Source: Azospirillum brasilense
GTDB lineage: Bacteria; Pseudomonadota; Alphaproteobacteria; Azospirillales; Azospirillaceae
Length of the DNA: 64,000 nucleotides
NCBI RefSeq assembly: GCF_005222205.1
Contig: NZ_CP032348.1
Span: forward strand, 275,001-339,000
Reading direction: 5' to 3'
The translations under genes and the position numbers were made by a program. Of the stretch, positions 51,423 through 61,002 are shown piece after piece; the first letter of the stretch is position 1, and each line of letters begins with the position of its first letter. A model generated the notes under the pieces. It saw nothing but the letters and a program-made list of their open reading frames with translations, made no database searches and was not told the origin of the DNA.

Positions 51423-51443
51423 GATTGTATGGATTGTCAATCC
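51423..51443. promoter_or_regulatory. Candidate MocR operator
   Basis: GATTGT is directly repeated at 51423 and 51432, and the second copy lies in the odd palindrome GGATTGTCAATCC (51431-51443), 50-70 bp upstream of the MocR start. MocR proteins often bind mixed direct/inverted repeats. It also overlaps the end of the P450 remnant. Confidence 0.4.
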
Positions 51444-51634
51444 GCGCGTCGGAGAAGCGCGACCGGAGGGGCCGGCACCGCATCGTCTCCGCGGCGCGGC
51501 GCCACATCCGTGATGACGAAGCGTCTGCGCGGCACCGCCGGCAGGCGCAAGCGGGGGTTCGTCACGAAGCGGTACCCTTCCGACAGGCGGGCCAGCGTGC
51601 TGTCCGGGCTGGTGTCGCGCGGAATCGGATGCAT
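51437..51634 (-). pseudogene. Internally deleted CYP152 (fatty-acid peroxygenase P450) remnant
   Basis: A 65-codon frame with an excellent ribosome site (AAGGAGG, 6 nt before ATG 51634). Its first 26 residues, MHPIPRDTSPDSTLARLSEG then YRFVTN, resemble the N-terminus of CYP152 P450 peroxygenases (IPxDxSxDxxLxLLxEGYxFI). The next 20, PRLRLPAVPRRRFVITDVAP, resemble their extreme C-terminus (RMPSLPESGFVM type). The whole haem domain, including the Cys-ligand loop, is absent, as if about 350 codons were deleted in frame. A short unrelated tail follows. A functional mini-protein is possible but unlikely. Confidence 0.55.
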
Positions 51635-51691
51635 GGGAACCTCCTTTCCTCCCACCGGGGACAACAGGCTCCACAGCCAAAGCGTGCGCAG

Positions 51692-51726
51692 AAAAAAGGC
51701 CACCGGGGTGGTCCCGATGGCCTTCG
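51692..51726 (-). terminator. Rho-independent terminator
   Basis: Minus-strand stem AAGGCCATCGGG / CCCGGTGGCCTT (one mismatch) with an ACCAC-type loop and a run of six T. It ends the candidate sRNA and lies 211 bp beyond the ppc stop. Confidence 0.8.
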
Positions 51727-51805
51727 AGTCTAGGGAGGAAACGTCCAGGACGTCGCACCAGCCGCCGCGATTGGCGGCCCACAACGCTTGAACACAAGAG
51801 GAAGC
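51692..51805 (-). ncRNA. Candidate small RNA with intrinsic terminator
   Basis: On the minus strand, about 110 nt run from just after the AT-rich palindrome (51805-51824) to a strong terminator. Three hairpins are visible: GCCGCC/GGCGGC, ACGTCC/GGACGT and the terminator AAGGCCA...TGGCCTT plus T6. Between the second and third, an exposed TTTCCTCCC could pair with Shine-Dalgarno sequences, as in many alphaproteobacterial sRNAs. No ORF with a ribosome site is present inside it. It could instead be an attenuated 5' leader of the P450 remnant, which starts 58 nt downstream. Confidence 0.4.
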
Positions 51806-51824
51806 ATACTAATATATTAATATG
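51805..51824. promoter_or_regulatory. AT-rich operator/promoter with two overlapping ATAYTARTAT cores
   Basis: Near-palindrome CATACTAATATATTAATATG. It contains ATACTAATAT (51806-51815) and ATATTAATAT (51814-51823), offset by 8 bp, matching the galM and ppc upstream sites. It is positioned at the presumed start of the candidate sRNA and contains -10-like TATTAA/TAATAT. Confidence 0.5.
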
Positions 51825-51936
51825 AAGGCAAGCGGGAAATCGGGGGTGGCAATCCATTTTCGATGCCGTTCCACGGTTTTGCCGCTTCCGCTTCCGCCCC
51901 GCCGGAGCGACGGAGCGGAAGCGGCGGCCACAGAGG

Positions 51937-54756
<2,820 letters not shown>

Positions 54757-55009
54757 CGTGGGTCGCTCCGGCTGTGCGAAGGTGGAACCGTCGAGAAAGA
54801 TCGGCGTGCAACTGTAAAGCAGTTTGCTGCACCCGCTAAAGCCCTTTTTCCCTTGTGGGAGAACGGCTTCGGCACGGTTGCGGACGCCGCCGCCCGGGGG
54901 CGCCGGTTGCGCTGCGGTGTCCGCACAGATCTATCACTTGGCGAAGGGGCCCGCCACGGCGGCGCACGATCCTTCCGCCATGCGGTGACGGCTGCTGGTC
55001 AGCGCCAGA

Positions 55010-55025
55010 GTTATACTAGTATATC
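55010..55025. promoter_or_regulatory. Palindrome TATACTAGTATA upstream of ppc
   Basis: Perfect 12-bp palindrome at 55012-55023 within GTTATACTAGTATATC, in the 297-bp spacer between the lactonase stop and the ppc start. It shares ATAYTARTAT with sites 20768 and 51806. Nothing else was recognised in this spacer. Confidence 0.5.
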
Positions 55026-55053
55026 AAATCTGCTGGCAAGACTCGCAGCCTGT

Positions 55054-55935
55054 TCAGGGCGCGCCGAACCGTCCCGGCGGCAGCCCGACGACGCCGGGCG
55101 TGCAGGCGAACAGCCCGCCGGCCAGCGGTTCCCCGGCCGGCGCGTCCTGAGTGGTGGCGGCGGCGGTGGTGATGAACAGCCGGTCCAGGCCCGCCCCGCC
55201 GAAGGCGCAGGAGGTGACGTTGGACACCGGCAGCCGCACCACCCGGTCCAAAGTCCCGTCGGGCCGGAAGCGGCTGACCCGCCCGCCGCTCCAGTGGGCG
55301 ACCCAGAGATGGCCCTCGGCGTCGCAGGTCATGCCGTCGGGATAGCCGTCCTCCTCGCCGAAGCGGATGTGGACGCGCTTGCCGGACAGGGCGCCGTCCG
55401 CGCCCAGGGCGAAGGCGAAGATGGTCCGGGACGGGCTGTCGGTGTGGTAGAGCGTCCGCCCGTCCGGGGACAAAGCGGGGCCGTTGCTGACCGTGTAGCC
55501 CTCGTCCACCCGCTCCGCGCGGCCGTCCGGCCCGACGCGGTAGAGGGCGCCGGAAGCCTCCCGCTCCGCGTCGTCCATGCTGCCCACCCACAGCCGGCCC
55601 GCCGCGTCGGCCATGGCATCGTTCAGCCGGTTGCCCGGAGCGTCCTCCTCCAGCCGCAGCAAGTCCGGCCCCACCGAGAGTCGGTCGCCGTCGAGCGTCA
55701 AGCCGACCAGCCGGCGCGAGCGCAGCCCGGCGACGAAGCCGGTGCCGTCCGCCCGCTCGACCAGCCAGCAGGCGGCCTCCTCCAGCGGCCAGGCGCGGCC
55801 CCGGCCGTCGGCGGGGGTGTAGCGCAGCAGGCGCGACCCGCGGATGTCCACGGCGAACAGGGCGTCGCGCGACGGCGACCAGACCGGCCCCTCGCCGAGC
55901 TGCGCGCCCGCCTCCCAGACACAGTGAGCGTCCAT
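55054..55935 (-). CDS. SMP-30/gluconolactonase-family sugar lactonase
   Basis: A 293-residue six-bladed propeller. LGEGPVWSPSRDALFAVDIR carries the metal-binding Glu, GNRLNDAMADAAGRLWVGSM the Asn/Asp region, and VSNGPALSPDGRTLYHTDSP the Asn/Asp metal ligands. MTCDAEGHLWVAHWSGGRVS is a further SMP-30 signature. It likely hydrolyses an aldonolactone (arabinono-, galactono- or gluconolactone) in oxidative sugar catabolism. ATG 55935 follows AAGGAGG. It is not co-transcribed with other sugar genes but is near ppc and fba. Confidence 0.92.
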   Translation of the reverse strand: MDAHCVWEAGAQLGEGPVWSPSRDALFAVDIRGSRLLRYTPADGRGRAWPLEEAACWLVERADGTGFVAGLRSRRLVGLTLDGDRLSVGPDLLRLEEDAPGNRLNDAMADAAGRLWVGSMDDAEREASGALYRVGPDGRAERVDEGYTVSNGPALSPDGRTLYHTDSPSRTIFAFALGADGALSGKRVHIRFGEEDGYPDGMTCDAEGHLWVAHWSGGRVSRFRPDGTLDRVVRLPVSNVTSCAFGGAGLDRLFITTAAATTQDAPAGEPLAGGLFACTPGVVGLPPGRFGAP

Positions 55936-56192
55936 GGTCCCGGCCTCCTTCTCTGGCTGTCCTGCTTCTCTGCCTGTTTTGCGCGATGCCGCGGGTCTTT
56001 TCGTCACAGGTCCAGGGTGGCGTTCGCGGCAAGTCTTTTGCAGCGTTCCGGCGCGGGAAGTGGCAAAAAGAGCGCGTGGCGTTCGCCGGTCCCATGCCCA
56101 TATGGGGCTTGACCGAACGATCGAACCGACGTTTGAACCGAAGTTCGAGCCAAAGTTTCAAGGCAGTATTTTTCCGAGGGAGGAATTCACCC

Positions 56193-57272
56193 ATGTCTGC
56201 CCCGACCCGACTGAAGCCCGGCGTCGTGACCGGAGAGGACTACCGCGCGCTGATCGCCGCCTGCCAGGACGGCGGTTACGCTCTGCCGGCGGTCAACGTG
56301 GTCGGCACCAACGGCATCAACGCCGTTCTCGAGGCGGCGGCGAAGAACCGCTCCGACGTGATCGTGCAGCTCTCGAACGGCGGCGCCCGCTTCTACGCCG
56401 GCGAAGGCATGAAGGACGCGCTCCAGGCCCGCATCCTCGGCGCCGTGTCGGCGGCCCAGCACGTCCATCTGCTGGCCGAGCAGTACGGCGTCTGCGTCGT
56501 TCTGCACACCGACCACGCCAACAAGGGCCTGATCCCCTGGGTCGAGGGCATGATCGGCCATGGCGAGGAGCATTTCCGCCGCACCGGCCGTCCGCTGTTC
56601 AGCTCGCACATGCTCGACCTGTCGGAGGAGTCGCTGGACTTCAACCTGTCGGAATGCGCCCGCATCCTCAAGCGCCTCGCCCCGCTGGGCATGAGCCTGG
56701 AGATCGAGCTGGGCGTGACCGGCGGCGAGGAGGACGGCATCGGGTCGGAGGACCTGGACGCCGCCAACAATGCCCACCTCTACACCCAGCCGGAAGACGT
56801 GCTGCGCGCCTATGAGGAGCTGTCGCCCATCGGCCACTTCTCGGTCGCGGCCTCCTTCGGCAACGTGCACGGCGTCTACGCGCCGGGCAACGTGAAGCTG
56901 CGTCCGGAGATCCTCGGCGCCTCGCAGGCCCTGGTGGCGGAGCGTCACGGCGGCGGCGCCAAGCCGTTGGCCCTGGTGTTCCACGGCGGCTCGGGGTCGG
57001 AGAAGGAGAAGATCGCCCAGGCGGTCGGCTTCGGCGTGTTCAAGATGAACATCGACACCGACACCCAGTTCGCCTTCGCCGAGTCCATCGGCGGCTTCGT
57101 GCTGGAGAACGAGGCGGCCTTCCGCCATCAGATCGACCCGCAGTCGGGCAAGCCGCTGAAGAAGCTGTACGACCCGCGTAAGTGGCTGCGCCTGGGCGAG
57201 CAGGGTATGGTCCGTCGTCTCGATGAGGCCTTCGCCGATCTGGGCGCCGCCGGCAAGTCGCTGGCCGGCTGA
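56193..57272 (+). CDS. fba: Fructose-bisphosphate aldolase class II
   Basis: A 359-residue Zn-dependent aldolase, the same length as E. coli FbaA. VCVVLHTDHANKGLIPWVEG has the Asp and Zn-binding His, LSEESLDFNLSECARILKRL and SLEIELGVTGGEEDGIGSED are class II signatures, and LVFHGGSGSEKEKIAQAVGF with VFKMNIDTDTQ forms the phosphate site. It cleaves fructose-1,6-bisphosphate in glycolysis/gluconeogenesis. GGGAGG precedes ATG 56193. Long in-frame extension upstream runs through the promoter and is excluded. Confidence 0.95.
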   Translation: MSAPTRLKPGVVTGEDYRALIAACQDGGYALPAVNVVGTNGINAVLEAAAKNRSDVIVQLSNGGARFYAGEGMKDALQARILGAVSAAQHVHLLAEQYGVCVVLHTDHANKGLIPWVEGMIGHGEEHFRRTGRPLFSSHMLDLSEESLDFNLSECARILKRLAPLGMSLEIELGVTGGEEDGIGSEDLDAANNAHLYTQPEDVLRAYEELSPIGHFSVAASFGNVHGVYAPGNVKLRPEILGASQALVAERHGGGAKPLALVFHGGSGSEKEKIAQAVGFGVFKMNIDTDTQFAFAESIGGFVLENEAAFRHQIDPQSGKPLKKLYDPRKWLRLGEQGMVRRLDEAFADLGAAGKSLAG

Positions 57273-57316
57273 TCGGTCGGAAATGGGGGGTGGGGGGCCG
57301 GCATGGCCGCTCACCC

Positions 57317-58135
57317 CTACACCGACGGCGGCACCGCGATCACCGGCTCCGGCGGCGTCGCGAGCACCGCCGGGGTCGGGGGTGCGGTGAAATCCACCGC
57401 CAACTGCTCGACCGTCATCGACCCGGCGCCAGCCGCCACCTCCGCGCCGAACTGGAAGCCCAGGATCCAGTCGGTCTCGTTGACGATCCCGCGGGTCTGA
57501 AGCTCGTCCAGCAACCCGTCCAGGTCCAGCGTCCCGGCAAGCCGGTCGTCGCCGTATTGCAGGACCGTGTATTCCCAGTCGATCGGATTGCCGTCCACCC
57601 CACCGCTGAACACCGGCTTGTTCCACAGGGTGGCGTCCCCCTGCGCGTCGGTCAGCGTGGCGACCGGCTCCCCGGCGGGGGTGAAGTAGCCGCTGTGCAG
57701 CCACACCATCACCTCGTCGGTCACCCCTTCGATCCCCTTTTTCGGATCGTCGCCGATCCACAGGCTGACGGCGACGTTGTAGAGGTTGGTCGCACCGGTC
57801 AGGCCGACCTTGTAGGTCACGTCGAAATTGGGCAGGTCGGCGATCCGCGCCGGCAGGACCGCGCTGGTGGACGGCGCGCCGTTCCACGGGTTGACGCCGT
57901 GGGTCAGTTCCGGATAGGCGCGCACCGGGTAATTCTCGTAGGTCAGGGCGCGCCGGCTGTCGTAGGGCCAGTTCCAACTGATCACCGTCCCGTTCGGAAA
58001 GGCCGCTTCGTCGAGGGCGATGGACTGGGTGAAGTCCTTGCCGCTGCGGTAGCCGCCCGGATTCCAGACGTTGCTGCTGGCTGCCCAGCCGCCCGCCTCC
58101 AGGCGGTCGGCGCTTCCCGTCAGCGTCGTGGTCAT
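57317..58135 (-). CDS. Glycoside hydrolase family 12-like protein without signal peptide
   Basis: A 272-residue beta-sandwich protein. VISWNWPYDSRRALTYENYP, YNVAVSLWIGDDPKKG, VTDEVMVWLHSGY with a candidate nucleophile Glu141, and DWILGFQFGAEVAAG with candidate acid/base Glu232, match the GH12 (endoglucanase/xyloglucanase) order. No N-terminal signal peptide is present. The C-terminus is a Pro/Val-rich tail (APPTPAVLATPPEP). It could be exported by a non-Sec route or act as an intracellular lectin-like protein. It is followed in the same orientation by no partner; a glycosyltransferase gene lies 77 bp upstream. Confidence 0.7.
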   Translation of the reverse strand: MTTTLTGSADRLEAGGWAASSNVWNPGGYRSGKDFTQSIALDEAAFPNGTVISWNWPYDSRRALTYENYPVRAYPELTHGVNPWNGAPSTSAVLPARIADLPNFDVTYKVGLTGATNLYNVAVSLWIGDDPKKGIEGVTDEVMVWLHSGYFTPAGEPVATLTDAQGDATLWNKPVFSGGVDGNPIDWEYTVLQYGDDRLAGTLDLDGLLDELQTRGIVNETDWILGFQFGAEVAAGAGSMTVEQLAVDFTAPPTPAVLATPPEPVIAVPPSV

Positions 58136-58212
58136 GGTGGGTCCCCGCTCCGTCCTGTTCTGTCCGGCGTCGGGGCTTCAACACGGGCGGGCGGCGATGA
58201 TCGCGGTGGCGC

Positions 58213-59067
58213 TCAGCCCCCCATGGACAGCCGGCGGTCGATGTCACGGGCGAGCCGGTCCATCGGACTCTCCGGCTCGATGGCGTCGAACCACTTGTTG
58301 TGCCAGTGGAAGCAGAAGGCGCCGGGGAAGAAGCTGTCGAGGTCGAACGCGACCGGCGACGCCTTCATGAAATCCTTGAAGTGCAGCACGGGATTGTCGA
58401 TCCACCCGGCGTCGAACCAGGGGCAGGGCAGCACGAGGATGTCCATCGGTGTGTCGTAGACCAGACCGGCCTGCTGGAAGCCCCAGCCGCGACCGCGGTT
58501 CCGGATGAACGCGATGTTGCCCTTCATCGCCTCCGACCGCGGCGTGGGGGAGATGTAGAGCGCGCCGTTGGGATAGTTCTGCCGCTCCCATCGATAGGCC
58601 AGGATCTTGCCGGGAAACTGGTTCAGGAGCGGTGTGACGCTTCTCAGGAACAGGCAGTCGAGGTCGAACCAGACGCCGCCGTGTTTGTAGAGCAGGATGT
58701 ACCGGACGATGTCGGAGTAGAAGGATGCGTCGAGCGACCGCCCGAAATCATAGCCTTCAAGAAAGGTCCCGCGGCACTCGTCGCGCTCGGAGAAGGCACG
58801 GATCTCCGCGTATTTTGCGATTTCATTCCGATACGCGTTGTCAACGCCGTTCTGCGTCCAGACGATGATCCTGTTTGCCTTGCCGCGCACATTGAACAGA
58901 TGGCAGCTTTTCACCGAAATCAGGTGCTTCTCGTTCAGCGCGCCGTCCCAATAGGCATGGAAGGTGAGCGGCTCGGCCGGAGGCGTTTCGTCCTTGATGA
59001 GCTTGGCGACCTCGAGCGAGAGAAGTTCATGGGAGAAATCCTCCGGCGAGAACTTCAGCACTTCCAT
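58213..59067 (-). CDS. GT32-like glycosyltransferase (DXD sugar-binding)
   Basis: A 284-residue cytoplasmic transferase. LTFHAYWDGALNEKHLISVK is the N-terminal nucleotide-sugar region and YKHGGVWFDLDCLFLRSVTP holds the DXD motif of the Och1/Gb3-synthase (GT32) family. FCFHWHNKWFDAIEP is a typical C-terminal His motif. It probably transfers a hexose to a surface glycan. Codon use is somewhat less GC-biased than its neighbours (many AT-ending codons around 58680-58900), suggesting later acquisition. The ATG is at 59067. Confidence 0.83.
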   Translation of the reverse strand: MEVLKFSPEDFSHELLSLEVAKLIKDETPPAEPLTFHAYWDGALNEKHLISVKSCHLFNVRGKANRIIVWTQNGVDNAYRNEIAKYAEIRAFSERDECRGTFLEGYDFGRSLDASFYSDIVRYILLYKHGGVWFDLDCLFLRSVTPLLNQFPGKILAYRWERQNYPNGALYISPTPRSEAMKGNIAFIRNRGRGWGFQQAGLVYDTPMDILVLPCPWFDAGWIDNPVLHFKDFMKASPVAFDLDSFFPGAFCFHWHNKWFDAIEPESPMDRLARDIDRRLSMGG

Positions 59068-59165
59068 TGGTGGCCCCTTTGCGACGCTGTTCTTGGGGAA
59101 TTCTCCCGTCGAATGCCGTTATGCAACAGGTCCGGCAGGGCCGGCAACCTCACCCCAGCGGAAGA

Positions 59166-59190
59166 CGGGCGCCCGGCGGCCGGGCGCCCG
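59166..59190. terminator. GC-only hairpin downstream of ccoG copy 2 unit
   Basis: 12-bp arms CGGGCGCCCGGC / GCCGGGCGCCCG around a single G, 18 bp past the 34-aa gene stop. There is no T-run, so its termination role is tentative. Confidence 0.4.
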
Positions 59191-59208
59191 CTTCTCCTGC
59201 GGAGGCCG

Positions 59209-59313
59209 TCACTTGTCCTTGCGGGTCAGCAGGAAGGCGAAGACGCCGATGGTCACGACGAACACGCTGACGGCGCCGACCAGGGCGATGGTGGTGGTGG
59301 TGTCGAAATTCAT
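59209..59313 (-). CDS. 34-aa single-span membrane protein downstream of ccoG copy 2
   Basis: A short gene with an ideal ribosome site (AAGGAGAG, 6-8 nt before ATG 59313). The product begins MNFDTTTTIALVGAVSVFVV, continues as one hydrophobic helix (about 8-29) and ends LLTRKDK, with a positive-inside C-terminus. It starts 34 bp after the ccoG stop in the same orientation. Size and topology recall CcoQ/CcoS/CydX-like small oxidase-assembly subunits, but the sequence is not recognisably any of them. It is likely translated and membrane-inserted. Confidence 0.7.
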   Translation of the reverse strand: MNFDTTTTIALVGAVSVFVVTIGVFAFLLTRKDK

Positions 59314-59347
59314 GGCGCGCTCTCCTTGGTGGACGAGAAAGACGGGA

Positions 59348-60829
59348 TCAGGGACCGAGGAAGACGGTTTCGTGCTGGACGGTCAGCCCGTCCGGCTGGC
59401 GGGTGACGACGAAGGCCGCGGGAGTCGAGGGCTGGCGCAGCGTCTCCTTCGGCACGCGGACCAGCACGCGGTGGGTCGCCACGCTGTCGGGATCGGCCTG
59501 GACCAGGACGGAGCCCTCCGCCGGCTCGCCCTCGCCGCCGGCCACCGACAGGACGGCGCCGGGAAGCCCGGTGACGGACAGGCGGTAGGTCTGGGCCGCC
59601 CGCGTCATGTTCAGGACCTTGACCGTGTAGGCGTTCTGGACGTCGCCATTGGACAGGGTGACGAACAGCGGCGCGCGGTCGCGCAGGATGTTCACGTCCA
59701 CCTTCGGCTTCAGCACCAGCCCGGCGGCCATCATCCCGCCGACGACGGTCAGCAGCAGCGCGTAGACGATGGTGCGCGGGCGGATCGGCTTGAAGGCCGG
59801 CTTGGCGCCGTTGGCCCGCGCGATCTGGGCGTTCAGCGAATCGAAGCGGACCAGATCGCCGGGCCGCCCGATCCTCGCCATCACGTCGTTGCAGGCGTCC
59901 ACGCACAGGCCGCAGCCGATGCAGGCGAGCTGCGGGCCGTTGCGGATGTCCACCCCGGTCGGGCAGACATGGACGCAGGCCCCGCAATCGATGCAGTCGC
60001 CCAGCCCCGCCGCCCTGCGCTCCTCCCAGCTTTGCGAGCGCTTCAGGTGGCCGCGGCCCTCGCCCCGCCAGTCCTCATAGGTGACGGTCAGGCTCTCCTC
60101 GTCCTGCATCGCCGCCTGGAAGCGCGGCCAGGGGCACATGTAGATGCACACCTGCTCGCGCGCGTGGCCGGCCAGCAGATAGGTGGTGGCGGTGAACAGC
60201 CCGATGAACAGCAGCACGGACGAGGACGCCTCGAACCGCAACATCTCCAGCGCCAGGGTCGGGGCGTCGTTGAAGTAGAAGACCCAGGCGCCGCCGGTCA
60301 GCAGCGCGATCAGCAGCCAGGCGGCGTGCTTGGCCGCCTTCCTGCCCAGCTTGGCCGGCGACCAGGGGGCGTGGTCGAGGCGGATGCGGTCGCCGCGGTC
60401 GCCCTCGATCCGGCGCTCCACCCATAGGAACAGGTCGCTCCACACCGTCTGCGGGCAGGCGTAGCCGCACCAGACGCGGCCGGCCAGCGCGGTCGCCAGG
60501 AAGAGGCCGATGGCCCCCAGGATCAGCGCGCCGGTCAGGTAATAGACCTGCTGCGGCCACAGCTCGATGAAGAAGAAATACAGGCGGCGGCCCGGCATAT
60601 CCACCAGCACCGCCTGATCCGGCGCATTGGGGCCGCGGTCCCAGCGAATCCAGGGGGTAACGTAATAAAGGCTCAGCAGACAGATCAGCGTCAGCCATTT
60701 CAGCCGGCGGAAGGTGCCGGCGACCGACTTCGGGTAGATCTTGTCGTGCTTGGCGTAGAGGCCACTCTTGCGCGCGGATTCCGCGGGGCGGGAGGCGGTT
60801 TGCGGTTCGGTGGTGGAAACGCTCATCAT
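59348..60829 (-). CDS. ccoG: Cytochrome oxidase accessory protein CcoG (RdxA/FixG), copy 2
   Basis: A 493-residue paralogue of the 48236 gene. It shares AKHDKIYPKSVAGTFRRLKW, RVWCGYACPQTVWSDLFLWV, CIYMCPWPRFQAAMQDEESL, both ferredoxin motifs (CIDCGACVHVCP, CIGCGLCVDACNDVM) and the C-terminal FixG Ig-like domain. Two adjacent ATGs (60829, 60826) are possible starts. It is followed by a 34-aa membrane protein. No cco structural genes are adjacent. The copies are clearly diverged, so not a recent duplication. Confidence 0.95.
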   Translation of the reverse strand: MMSVSTTEPQTASRPAESARKSGLYAKHDKIYPKSVAGTFRRLKWLTLICLLSLYYVTPWIRWDRGPNAPDQAVLVDMPGRRLYFFFIELWPQQVYYLTGALILGAIGLFLATALAGRVWCGYACPQTVWSDLFLWVERRIEGDRGDRIRLDHAPWSPAKLGRKAAKHAAWLLIALLTGGAWVFYFNDAPTLALEMLRFEASSSVLLFIGLFTATTYLLAGHAREQVCIYMCPWPRFQAAMQDEESLTVTYEDWRGEGRGHLKRSQSWEERRAAGLGDCIDCGACVHVCPTGVDIRNGPQLACIGCGLCVDACNDVMARIGRPGDLVRFDSLNAQIARANGAKPAFKPIRPRTIVYALLLTVVGGMMAAGLVLKPKVDVNILRDRAPLFVTLSNGDVQNAYTVKVLNMTRAAQTYRLSVTGLPGAVLSVAGGEGEPAEGSVLVQADPDSVATHRVLVRVPKETLRQPSTPAAFVVTRQPDGLTVQHETVFLGP

Positions 60830-61002
60830 GCTCGTCCGTGGTTCGGCCCGCGGACATGGGTGCAGAGGGGGCAGGGCAGGGGGCGGGCCGTTCCCCAGGC
60901 TAGGCAGACGGCGCGGCGCCGCCTTTGCGAATCCGCAAACGGACGAGGGTGGAGCGTCGATTCTTATCGGCGGACGCGCCGGGGTGCGGAGCGTGCCCCG
61001 GC

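Noticed and set aside
51731..51807. 25-codon leader peptide inside the candidate sRNA, with one Trp codon
   Set aside because: No Shine-Dalgarno before its ATG, which lies inside the AT-rich palindrome, and no run of regulatory codons; a trp-type attenuator is not supported.
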